From NCBI RefSeq assembly GCF_024519285.1, contig NZ_JAMZCY010000001.1, positions 868,001 to 932,000 of the forward strand: 64,000 bases of DNA, written 5' to 3'. Source of the stretch: Cohnella sp. WQ 127256 (lineage in GTDB: Bacteria > Bacillota > Bacilli > Paenibacillales > Paenibacillaceae). A model generated the notes under the pieces. That model was not told the DNA's origin. It ran no database searches and saw nothing but the letters and a program-made list of their open reading frames with translations. A program made the position numbers and the translations under genes. Of the stretch, positions 56,961 through 63,952 are shown in pieces. Within the stretch, counting starts at the first letter, position 1, and every line of letters starts with the position of its first letter.

Positions 56961-57380
56961 ATGACGCAATATACAGTTGCTGATATGATGCGTGCGTATG
57001 CAGAAGATGCTTTAGATCTCGCAAACCAGTTAAATATTGAATTGAATTTTTCCGAAGAGAGCTTAACTAAATTAGATCAGATTCTCGAAAAATATCATCA
57101 AGGTATCCCTAAGGGATTCAAAAAAATCTTCACTAAAGGACCATCTGAAGAACAAATCAATCAAATGGCAAAGATTTGGGGAGGATATTTAGGGGAAACA
57201 ATAATTAAACAATTAGGCGGAGAATGGGCAATGAGCAATGCATTTAAAAATGCAATTGCAATAAAAATAGGAGAAACTGAAATATACCCACCTGCAAAAA
57301 TATATAAAAGAATCATGAATGGATCAGAAGACAATGTAAATACATATTTCAAAGTATTCAAACAAGATTTAGCTAGTTAA
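56961..57380 (+). CDS. Cassette gene 0: hypothetical protein
   Basis: 139 residues from the ATG at 56961, with AGGATGATG upstream; the open frame continues upstream to 56829 but without a site and across the first core. Mostly helical, with IWGGYLGETIIKQLGGEW, a GGYLGE...GGEW pattern reminiscent of DUF3806-like or immunity-type proteins, not a firm match. Followed 20 bases later by site 1. No known function. Confidence 0.65.
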   Translation: MTQYTVADMMRAYAEDALDLANQLNIELNFSEESLTKLDQILEKYHQGIPKGFKKIFTKGPSEEQINQMAKIWGGYLGETIIKQLGGEWAMSNAFKNAIAIKIGETEIYPPAKIYKRIMNGSEDNVNTYFKVFKQDLAS

Positions 57381-57400
57381 ATCGAGAAGTCGCCGGCAAC

Positions 57401-57595
57401 ATATAACACCATATTCACGCATCGAGCCATTCGGCTCTCGGTCCGGCAGAAGTCAGAAGTGGATTCAGGGGGTAATGGGCAGTAGCAGGGAAGCGGAATC
57501 AGCCGGACACATCCGCACCGACTAACTGCGTAAGCGCAGCCGGCGACTTTGTCGCCTTAAGTCGGTGGGACGTCGTGAACACATGAACGTTATCT
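57401..57595 (+). repeat. attC-like site 1 (195 bp)
   Basis: Core ATATAAC (57401) to GTTATCT (57589). Paired elements: TTCACG (57414) with CGTGAA (57574); hairpin GAGCC/GGCTC; GTCCGGC (57441) with GCCGGAC (57502); CACCGACT (57516) with AGTCGGTG (57560), enclosing hairpins CTGCG/CGCAG and GGCGAC/GTCGCC. Confidence 0.75.
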
Positions 57596-57657
57596 GAAAT
57601 TCCCTTTAGTGCTGGGTAGACCTTGTTCAATTATCAAGGAGATGAGGAGATGAGTGT

Positions 57658-58095
57658 ATGATTATCAAACCAAATGCCCAAGAGTTAACTAATACCAGTA
57701 GCAATTTAGGTATAGAAGTATTTGTGTTGGATGACAGAGCCTCAAAAAAATTCATTAGAAGAGCAATCGAAAAATTTAAACCAAATAAAGTCACAGGGCA
57801 CTTATCAATTGGAAGAGATTCAATAACTATCCCTTTGGAGAAATACGAGTTTACATACTCTAAGTCATTATACAGTGAGTCTGCTTTCATTTTCTTTGAT
57901 CAAGAAAGTGGTGATAGGAATACAGTTGTAGAAGTGAAGGATGCTAGATTAATTGGTGATCTAATGGAAAACTCATATGGTATGGAGTACTTTATATCCA
58001 ATAATAATCTGGATTACCTAATTGCGATAAATTGGTATGTGATAGAAGTTTCGGGATCTATTATTAAATTCTTTTCAAAAATTAATGAAGTCTAA
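57658..58095 (+). CDS. Cassette gene 1: hypothetical protein
   Basis: 145 residues, GAGGAG site before the ATG. AT-rich. Begins MIIKPNAQELTNTSSNLGIE; no catalytic motif, no membrane segment. Small, acidic, single-domain look compatible with an immunity or binding protein, but I do not recognise it. Lies wholly between sites 1 and 2. Confidence 0.7.
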   Translation: MIIKPNAQELTNTSSNLGIEVFVLDDRASKKFIRRAIEKFKPNKVTGHLSIGRDSITIPLEKYEFTYSKSLYSESAFIFFDQESGDRNTVVEVKDARLIGDLMENSYGMEYFISNNNLDYLIAINWYVIEVSGSIIKFFSKINEV

Positions 58096-58117
58096 TAGGT
58101 CAAGAGCAGGGAACTTC

Positions 58118-58306
58118 AGATAACACCATGTTCACGCTTCGGCGGTCAAGCCGCCTCGGTCCGGCAGGAGTCCGAAGTGGATTCGGAGAAGTAATTGGCA
58201 GTAGCAGGGAAGCGTAGTCAGCCGGACACATCCAACTCCCTAACCGCATCGCGGCCGCCCTCCGGGCTTAAGGGAGTTGGACGTCGTGAACACATTAACG
58301 TTAGAT
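58118..58306 (+). repeat. attC-like site 2 (189 bp)
   Basis: Core AGATAAC (58118) to GTTAGAT (58300), the latter a perfect GTTRRRY integron core. TTCACG/CGTGAA, GGCGG/CCGCC hairpin, GTCCGGC/GCCGGAC, CCGAA/TTCGG hairpin, and TCCAACTCCCT / AGGGAGTTGGA around GC-rich inner hairpins. Confidence 0.75.
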
Positions 58307-58855
58307 GAAATTATTGCAAAGAGTGGTGATAACATGCTTTTGTTTTCGGATTCAGTATCAAACATATTCATCCCTTTTTATTGTGATGAATATTCAATAA
58401 GTGATTTTGAAATCTGGACATATTCATCTCCAACCATAGAGACAGAATTACAAAATAATTACATAGATTTAATTTCCTTTGATTTCAATAGTAAGGATGC
58501 AAAGTATAGGTTAAAGAAATTAATAAAGAATATATACCGAAATCATCAGATAGCCATTGAAGAAGAGATTGTTTATTGGCTGGTAGTTAATATGTCAAAT
58601 GATGAGTTCGACTTAATTACCGGATGTGAACGGCTCGCAAGATTAGCACTAAACGACATTTCGGATTATGATTTCAGTTTCATACCCAGAGAATATATAG
58701 GCTTAGAAAGTCTAATAGAAGATCTAGGCTTTTACTACAATCCTAAAGATCAAAATGATGTTATCGAAAAGACAAAATTAATAGAAGACTATAGGAATCA
58801 GATTAAAGATCTCAATAAGGAGTTTTTTCTGAAGCTGATTCGAAGAAGGCAATAA
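58286..58855 (+). CDS. Cassette gene 2: hypothetical protein, start probably inside site 2
   Basis: 189 residues if started at the GTG at 58286, which has AAGGGAG nine bases upstream, both inside the attC-like site; an internal ATG at 58334 with a weak GGTG site would give 173 residues. The frame crosses the core (encoding VNTLTLDE). The body (FIPFYCDEYSISDFEIWTY; LITGCERLARLALNDIS) has no motif I recognise. AT-rich, acidic N-terminal half and basic C-terminal helix. Confidence 0.65.
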   Translation: MNTLTLDEIIAKSGDNMLLFSDSVSNIFIPFYCDEYSISDFEIWTYSSPTIETELQNNYIDLISFDFNSKDAKYRLKKLIKNIYRNHQIAIEEEIVYWLVVNMSNDEFDLITGCERLARLALNDISDYDFSFIPREYIGLESLIEDLGFYYNPKDQNDVIEKTKLIEDYRNQIKDLNKEFFLKLIRRRQ

Positions 58856-58859
58856 CTTC

Positions 58860-59045
58860 ATCTAACACCATATTCACGCATCGGGGCGTTGCCCCTCGGT
58901 CCGGCAGGGGCTGAGGAGGATTCGACTGGAGCGAACTCAGGTTACAGGGAAGCAGAATCAGCCGGACACATCCAACTCCCTAACCGCGTCGCGGCCGCCC
59001 TCTGGGCTTAAGGGAGTTGAACGTCGTGAATACAAAACGTTAGCC
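58860..59045 (+). repeat. attC-like site 3 (186 bp)
   Basis: Core ATCTAAC (58860) to GTTAGCC (59039). Same stem order as site 2, with CCAACTCCCT / AGGGAGTTGa and a GGGGC/GCCCC first hairpin. It follows the gene 2 stop by four bases. Confidence 0.75.
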
Positions 59046-59076
59046 GAAAGAAGTTCTTAGTTTAGGAGGAATCTAT

Positions 59077-59844
59077 ATGATATTAGAAAAAGTTATAAAT
59101 AGAATTGTAATACAAAGTGAATATAAGGATTTTGTTGATAAGTATATAGATAATATACTTACCGAATTTAAAGGTAAGATTCATAGCATTTATATGTGTG
59201 GCTCGATTCCAAAAGGAACTGCTAAACCTTTTAAGTCAGATGCAGACTTTACTATTGTATGTGTAAACCCCAAAGATGTTGATTACGAAAGATTGTCAAA
59301 TATTAAAGACAGGCTTTTGGAAGAATATCCAGTAGTAACTAAAATTGATACGATAATTTGCTCGATTGACGATGTATTAAGTAAACCGAATGAGTGGGGT
59401 TTTTGGGTTAAGATAATTTGTGTTTGCATATATGGTCATGACATTGGTGAAAAAGTACCACCGATAATTATTTCTCCAGAGTTCATTTTAGACTTAAATA
59501 CAGAGACCAAGGAGGAAGTAGATCGTATACATAGTTTACTTTCTAATGCTAGTGATAACACAATGAAAACTAGATATATTAAAGGTTATTCTAAGAGATT
59601 AATTCGTGCATTATACTCATTGGTTTTAGAAGATACAGGTGTATGGCAAGATGACATTATTAAGATGAAGAATGCCATATTAAACTATTGCGAGATTGAC
59701 TCCGCTTTAGTTGATTATCTGTATGCTTGTTACTTGGATAGTAATGTATTTGTTGAAGAGTTTCTGGGAATTGCGGATGAAGTATATAGCTATTTTGAGA
59801 ACGCCTTAAATACAATGGCTGCTTCCAGAACTTCCTTCGGCTAA
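59077..59844 (+). CDS. Cassette gene 3: nucleotidyltransferase-domain protein (aminoglycoside adenylyltransferase-like)
   Basis: 255 residues, excellent TAGGAGG site. CGSIPKGTAKPFKSDADFTI holds the polymerase-beta nucleotidyltransferase signature GS(x)nDxD (Gly42-Ser43, Asp55, Asp57); the C-terminal half is helical, as in streptomycin/spectinomycin-type adenylyltransferases and MNT antitoxins. Nucleotidylation of an antibiotic is a reasonable guess, since aadA-type genes are common integron cargo, but the substrate is unknown. The stop codon TAA lies inside the AAC core of site 4, so the last residues (SFG) are encoded at the cassette boundary. Confidence 0.75.
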   Translation: MILEKVINRIVIQSEYKDFVDKYIDNILTEFKGKIHSIYMCGSIPKGTAKPFKSDADFTIVCVNPKDVDYERLSNIKDRLLEEYPVVTKIDTIICSIDDVLSKPNEWGFWVKIICVCIYGHDIGEKVPPIIISPEFILDLNTETKEEVDRIHSLLSNASDNTMKTRYIKGYSKRLIRALYSLVLEDTGVWQDDIIKMKNAILNYCEIDSALVDYLYACYLDSNVFVEEFLGIADEVYSYFENALNTMAASRTSFG

Positions 59845-60007
59845 CATCATATCCACGCTTTGGGGCCTTCGGCTCCTCGATCCGCCCGAAGAGGATTAAG
59901 CTGGGAAGTGGAATTAGGCGGACAAATCTGCACCGACTAACCGCATCGCGGCCACTCCCCTTGGTCGTTTAAGTCGGTGGGACGTCGTGGATACGGGAAC
60001 GTTATCT
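59839..60007 (+). repeat. attC-like site 4 (169 bp)
   Basis: Core GGCTAAC (59839) to GTTATCT (60001). Diagnostic for structure: the outer stem is TCCACG/CGTGGA here (TTCACG/CGTGAA elsewhere) and the middle stem TCCGCC/GGCGGA (GTCCGGC/GCCGGAC elsewhere), paired changes on both arms. CACCGACT/AGTCGGTG as in site 1. Confidence 0.75.
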
Positions 60008-60040
60008 GAAAGATTGACAATAGCATAAATTACATAAAGA

Positions 60041-60469
60041 TTGAGGGTGTTTGTCATATCTGTTGAACTCAAACATCTGGAGATATCAAATAACGGACAC
60101 ATTGAAGCATATGAAATAGCACTCAATGATGAAGTATTAAGCCCAGAAGATCATGTTAGTATTGAACTCACTATTCATGGTGAACAATTCTTATGCATAC
60201 AAGTGAACTATTTTGAAGCACTATTAGAATTAAGATCCAAACTAGAACCAAAGGGAATTCAAATATTATGTAACGGGGCAGGCCTTAATGTATATCCTTC
60301 TAGAATGCAATTAAATATGGGGTATGGTGACACTGCTTATAAATTGAATAAAGGCAAGCAAGGTAATTTAGCTGGTATTATTAATATCTTTGATCAAGAT
60401 AAGGACATTGAATTTGTAGATGTAATGAGACAAGAGAAATTCTATGAAGAATGGTTAAAGAGCTTATAA
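60041..60469 (+). CDS. Cassette gene 4: hypothetical protein
   Basis: About 142 residues; the exact start is uncertain because the only upstream purine-rich stretch (GAGGGTG at 60043) lies inside the TTG-initiated frame. Body: LKHLEISNNGHIEAYEIALND; YFEALLELRSKLEPKGIQILCNGAGLNVYPSRMQL. No motif recognised; alpha/beta, soluble. Some similarity of style to small immunity-like cassette proteins, not a homology claim. Confidence 0.65.
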   Translation: MRVFVISVELKHLEISNNGHIEAYEIALNDEVLSPEDHVSIELTIHGEQFLCIQVNYFEALLELRSKLEPKGIQILCNGAGLNVYPSRMQLNMGYGDTAYKLNKGKQGNLAGIINIFDQDKDIEFVDVMRQEKFYEEWLKSL

Positions 60470-60512
60470 ATAAAGAGACTTTGTAAGTAACTCGGAGAAG
60501 CGTCAATCCTTC

Positions 60513-60699
60513 AGATAACACCATATTCACGCATCGGGGCATTCGCCCTTTGGTCCGGCAGAGGCAGAAGAGGATTCGACTGAAGTGAATTCAGACACAG
60601 GGAAGCGTAATCAGCCGGACACATCCAACTCCCTAACCGCATCGCGGCCGCCCTTCGGGCTTAAGGAAGTTGGACGTCGTGAATACAAGAACGTTATCA
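60513..60699 (+). repeat. attC-like site 5 (187 bp)
   Basis: Core AGATAAC (60513) to GTTATCA (60693). TTCACG/CGTGAA, GTCCGGC/GCCGGAC, CCAACTCCCT / AGGAAGTTGG (one mismatch). Carries AAGGAAG followed by GTG at 60679, as in site 2. Confidence 0.75.
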
Positions 60700-60723
60700 G
60701 AAATCAATGCAAAGGAGAATAAC

Positions 60724-61320
60724 ATGGGATCAAGAGTAATGCACTACTGTATCGCTGAGCTTCTAGCGAAAGAATTAGAAATAGAAGACGATCAATTCAT
60801 CTTAGGTGGTATTGCACCCGATGTTCATAAAAATATGAATGAACCAAAAAGTAAATCCCATTTTGTAAGAACAAATTCTGGTGGCACATTTTTTGCGGAT
60901 TACTTTGGATTCCATGAAAAGTACCTCAATCACATGAAAGATCCTTTTTACTTAGGATACTTTTATCATTTGATATCTGATGTGATATGGGTAGAAGAAA
61001 TTTATAACAAGAAGATTAAGTGGTTGCCTCAGCCAGAAAAGAAGGAAGCTCAACAAAAATATTATAGAGATTTTTGGAGATTGAATGGAAAACTAATAGA
61101 CCATTATTCCTTAGTTATTAAGCCGATGCAGGTTAGAACAATTCATATAGATGAAATCAATTATAGATTTCTACCAGAATTAATAAATGATTTAGAGAAC
61201 GATTTTGAATTAAAGGATGAAGCGAAAGAACAAGAACTTGAAATTCTTGAATTTGATGAAGTAATTGAAATTCTTGAAAGATCAGTTAGGGAATGTGCAG
61301 CAATTTCAAAGAAGGCATAG
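60724..61320 (+). CDS. Cassette gene 5: zinc-dependent phospholipase C-like protein
   Basis: 198 residues from the ATG at 60724 (AAGGAG upstream); the frame is also open back to GTG 60679 inside site 5. MGSRVMHYCIAELLAKELEI, LGGIAPDVHKN, SKSHFVRTN and LGYFYHLISDVIWVEEIY carry the spaced His/Asp residues of the S1-P1/phospholipase C zinc-hydrolase superfamily. Cytoplasmic (no signal). Substrate unknown. Confidence 0.75.
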   Translation: MGSRVMHYCIAELLAKELEIEDDQFILGGIAPDVHKNMNEPKSKSHFVRTNSGGTFFADYFGFHEKYLNHMKDPFYLGYFYHLISDVIWVEEIYNKKIKWLPQPEKKEAQQKYYRDFWRLNGKLIDHYSLVIKPMQVRTIHIDEINYRFLPELINDLENDFELKDEAKEQELEILEFDEVIEILERSVRECAAISKKA

Positions 61321-61325
61321 ATATC

Positions 61326-61489
61326 TGATAACACCATATTCACGCTTCGTGGCTTCGCCACTCGGTCCGGACCGATGTAGAAAAGACGTAGGTATATTCA
61401 GCCTGACACACCCGCACAACCTAACCGCATCGCGGCCGCCACTTCGTGGCTTAAGGCGGAGGGATGTCGTGAACACGGAAACGTTATAT
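61326..61489 (+). repeat. attC-like site 6 (164 bp)
   Basis: Core TGATAAC (61326) to GTTATAT (61483). TTCACG/CGTGAA is kept, but the middle stem (GTCCGG/CCTGAC) and the CACAACCT/AGGCGGAG stem are degenerate, so this copy may be less active. Confidence 0.7.
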
Positions 61490-61535
61490 GCAATCGGGTA
61501 ACCATTCAAAACCAAACCAGTGGGAGGTTTCATCG

Positions 61536-62141
61536 ATGCATTCAATAACTCAAAAACCAGTAAAAGATGATATTAGGAAGCTGCACAAGGATTTATATGG
61601 GCTATCAAATAAAAGTAAAGAAATAAGGATTTTGAAAATCCCAACTATGAAATACATAACCTCAGTTGGAATTTTAAGAGGAAACTTTTATAACATCAGG
61701 AGCATTGAAGAATGTAATATGATTTTTGTTTGTAACAATAGAATTAGGTCATACACCGTAAAGGAACAGAACAAAAACTTTGTTATGAGTCCTTTTGAAT
61801 TAGAGTGGGGCAAGCAGACTGAACAGGGAAGAGAAATGAAGGTTAGTTTATGGGTTCCGGATTATGTTACTCAGTCCGAGCTGAAAATAGCAATGCTTGA
61901 TTGTCTTGGAAGTAGTGAACACCCCCTTTACTTGGAACAAAGTACAGAAGGATTATGCGGTCAATTATTACATACAGGTTCATATGATGAAATTAGTCAG
62001 ACCATAGATAGAATTAAGGAATACATAGAGGAACAAGGATATAAAGCTAATACCAATCAATACAAGGAAATTCATTTAAGTCATGTAAGTATTGGATGGC
62101 CAGAAAAGACAAATATGATAATTAGAATACCAATCATGTAG
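61536..62141 (+). CDS. Cassette gene 6: GyrI-like effector-binding domain protein
   Basis: 201 residues, GGGAGG before the ATG at 61536. MKYITSVGILRGNF and FELEWGKQTEQGREMKVSLWVPDYVT, then GLCGQLLHTGSYDEISQTIDRI and EIHLSHVSIGWPEKTNMIIRIPI, match the GyrI-like/BacR-type small-molecule binding fold (two SHS2 units), which in stand-alone form binds drugs or other hydrophobic ligands. A ligand-sequestering or resistance role is an inference. Confidence 0.75.
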   Translation: MHSITQKPVKDDIRKLHKDLYGLSNKSKEIRILKIPTMKYITSVGILRGNFYNIRSIEECNMIFVCNNRIRSYTVKEQNKNFVMSPFELEWGKQTEQGREMKVSLWVPDYVTQSELKIAMLDCLGSSEHPLYLEQSTEGLCGQLLHTGSYDEISQTIDRIKEYIEEQGYKANTNQYKEIHLSHVSIGWPEKTNMIIRIPIM

Positions 62142-62178
62142 TTGATCTTGAGGGTCATTTCTAGGAAGACCCGACAGC

Positions 62179-62309
62179 ATATAACACCATATTCGCCCCT
62201 CGGTCCGGCCGAGGGATTTCGAAGAAGCGGAATCAGCCGGACACATCCATTCCCCTAAGATAAGAGATATCTAAGGGGAATGGACGTGGCGAATACAAGA
62301 ACGTTAGCT
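62179..62309 (+). repeat. attC-like site 7 (131 bp, short form)
   Basis: Core ATATAAC (62179) to GTTAGCT (62303). The outer stem is TTCGCC/GGCGAA, again a paired change. GGTCCGGC/GCCGGAC present with a shortened interior, and CCATTCCCCT / AGGGGAATGG around a short ATCTTATC-type loop. Confidence 0.75.
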
Positions 62310-62343
62310 GAAAAAGTTGCAAAAACTAAAGGAGTGAAAAAAT

Positions 62344-63042
62344 ATGCAACTCTATGCCGTTAAGTTCGGCGAATCTTCTTTGAACTCTAAATATATCTAT
62401 CGTGATGTATTTTCTGAAGATTTAATACGCATCTCATGGTCATACTACATTACTAAATATAATAATAAAACGATATTATTTGATGTTGGATTTCGTGACC
62501 CCGTTATCGCAAAAAATTGGGGCATAGATCTTTTTAATGTCGATAAAGAAATTAAGCATATATTTAACTTTAATCATGTTGATGTTGTTTTTATTACTCA
62601 TAGCCATTTTGATCACATTGATAATCTTGATTTGTTTCCTGACTCACAAATAGTTATTGGTTACGATGAGTATCTACATGCCTTAAAAAATGGGAGCTCA
62701 TCTGTAAAGGAAAGACTTCTCAAAGAAAATGTAGTTACAGTTAAAGATGAAATAATATTTGATAATAAATTTAATTTCAAAGTCATAGGGGGCCATACAA
62801 TCGGATCATCAGTAATCTACTTTGAACACAATGAAAAGAACTTTGTAATTACTGGAGATGAATGCTACAAGTGCGATAATCTGATAACGAAAAAACCAAT
62901 TGGCATCTATTCGAATACCGAAAAAAACGAATCTTTTATCAACGATGCTTTTAATAAGGGATGTATTCCATTGCCGTATCATGACTTAACAATTTTTCAA
63001 ACTTACAAGGAAATTTCAAGAAATATTGTTCAGATCATATAG
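62344..63042 (+). CDS. Cassette gene 7a: MBL-fold metallo-hydrolase, N-acyl homoserine lactonase-like
   Basis: 232 residues, AAGGAG site. THSHFDHIDN (about 85-94) is the HxHxDH zinc motif; later ligands in GGHTIGSS and TGDECY. N-terminal layout (IYRDVFSEDLIRISWSYYITKYNNKTILFDVGF) matches the AiiA/AttM lactonase branch. It could degrade acyl homoserine lactones; other lactones are possible. A short leader frame that begins in site 7 ends just inside this gene, suggesting translational coupling. Confidence 0.8.
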   Translation: MQLYAVKFGESSLNSKYIYRDVFSEDLIRISWSYYITKYNNKTILFDVGFRDPVIAKNWGIDLFNVDKEIKHIFNFNHVDVVFITHSHFDHIDNLDLFPDSQIVIGYDEYLHALKNGSSSVKERLLKENVVTVKDEIIFDNKFNFKVIGGHTIGSSVIYFEHNEKNFVITGDECYKCDNLITKKPIGIYSNTEKNESFINDAFNKGCIPLPYHDLTIFQTYKEISRNIVQII

Positions 63043-63050
63043 GAGTAAAC

Positions 63051-63665
63051 ATGATGAACATTAAAATAAGAAATATGATTTTGTTTTTTATAGTAATTGT
63101 CGGGGTTGTTATAACAATAACTTGGAGAATTGGATTGCTTGGTTTATGGAATGAAGGGATGTCATATATAGTTAATAACACAAAGGATTATAGCGATAAA
63201 GATGGCCGTATAATTCAAGAAAATTATACTATTTCGATTAATCTTTCAGATCTAAAAAGTAATATTGGAAAAGTTTTATACGATGATGGAAATCATAAGA
63301 TTTATATAGCATGGGTTAGCAATTCAGGCAATATAAACTCAGGGGGCTATAGCATTGGTTTTAGATCAAGCGGTCAATATTCATTGTCAGGTGCTACACT
63401 GATTTCTGGAGTACATCATATTACATTAGGGGATCATTCATTCACTTCAGAAATGTCAGCACAAATGACGGCAGAATATAAATCTAAGAAATACTCCAGT
63501 TCTACATCTGGCATAAGTGGTTTGAACTACAAAGATGGGGATGACTTTTCATTTTATATTTTTCCGTTAACGGCATATGAAACAAATGAAGTATCATTAA
63601 ATGAAACAGGAGAAGTGAATATTACAATATCCAACCTCTTTAAAAATATCTGGATTAAAAGTTAA
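63051..63665 (+). CDS. Cassette gene 7b: membrane-anchored hypothetical protein
   Basis: 204 residues, AGGAG site eight bases after the lactonase stop. One N-terminal membrane segment (MILFFIVIVGVVITITWRI), then a Ser/Gly/Asn-rich exported beta-type domain (YSIGFRSSGQYSLSGATLISG). No known motif. Very AT-rich. Probably co-transcribed with the lactonase-like gene. Confidence 0.7.
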   Translation: MMNIKIRNMILFFIVIVGVVITITWRIGLLGLWNEGMSYIVNNTKDYSDKDGRIIQENYTISINLSDLKSNIGKVLYDDGNHKIYIAWVSNSGNINSGGYSIGFRSSGQYSLSGATLISGVHHITLGDHSFTSEMSAQMTAEYKSKKYSSSTSGISGLNYKDGDDFSFYIFPLTAYETNEVSLNETGEVNITISNLFKNIWIKS

Positions 63666-63878
63666 AATTGTAACTGACGAAGGATTTAGCCAAAGAAATT
63701 TATGATATTTCTTATTGGATAGGCGAATTTATTTTAAGATCGGGAAAAGTCTCGAAAGAATATTTTTACAGAAAAGAACATCCTTAAACAAATTTACCTT
63801 GAACTAGTGGGGATATGGTAAAATGTTCCTTAGAAGTGTAGTGTGAACTCCTATTAGAAATGTCATTTCGGCCTTTAT
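63666..63878. other. AT-rich intergenic stretch, no closing attC-like site found
   Basis: Expected closing core for the last cassette would be AGCTAAC; it is not seen here. A TAAAAT -10-like box occurs near 63820 with TTGAAC 14 bp upstream, a poor spacing. Otherwise nothing recognised. Confidence 0.5.
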
Positions 63879-63952
63879 GGTTCCCGACTCGTAAACAGAT
63901 GAATCCAGTCCGGCAAAAGCGGTCAACTGTTTAACGGAAGGGAACCTTTTTA
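63879..63952 (+). terminator. Long-stem terminator or attenuator
   Basis: GGTTCCC (63879) pairs with GGGAACC (63940), and inside it TAAACAG (63892) pairs with CTGTTTA (63927); TTTTTAT follows. It could end the array transcript or attenuate the gene that begins after the window edge. Confidence 0.7.

Larger units (their letters stand above)
56900..62309 (+). mobile_element. Integron-like cassette array with seven large attC-like sites (no integrase seen)
   Basis: Seven structured sites alternate with one-gene segments all on the + strand. Boundaries are GTT-starting cores (56900, 57589, 58300, 59039, 60001, 60693, 61483, 62303) and AAC-ending cores (57401, 58118, 58860, 59839, 60513, 61326, 62179). 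In every closed segment the two cores are exact reverse complements (for example GTTAGCC at 59039 and GGCTAAC at 59839). This is the hallmark of integron cassettes, whose folded attC is rebuilt from both ends on circularisation. Segments are AT-rich relative to the flanking chromosome. No tyrosine recombinase is encoded in the window, so it would classify as an integrase-less attC cluster. Confidence 0.75.

Noticed and set aside
57401..62309. CRISPR array
   Set aside because: Repeats are 131-195 bp, divergent and separated by protein-coding genes, not short spacers.
57401..62309. Group II introns or IS elements as the source of the repeats
   Set aside because: No domain V-like GAGC..GAAA hairpin, no reverse transcriptase or transposase frames, and no target-site duplications; boundaries instead follow the GTT/AAC core rule.
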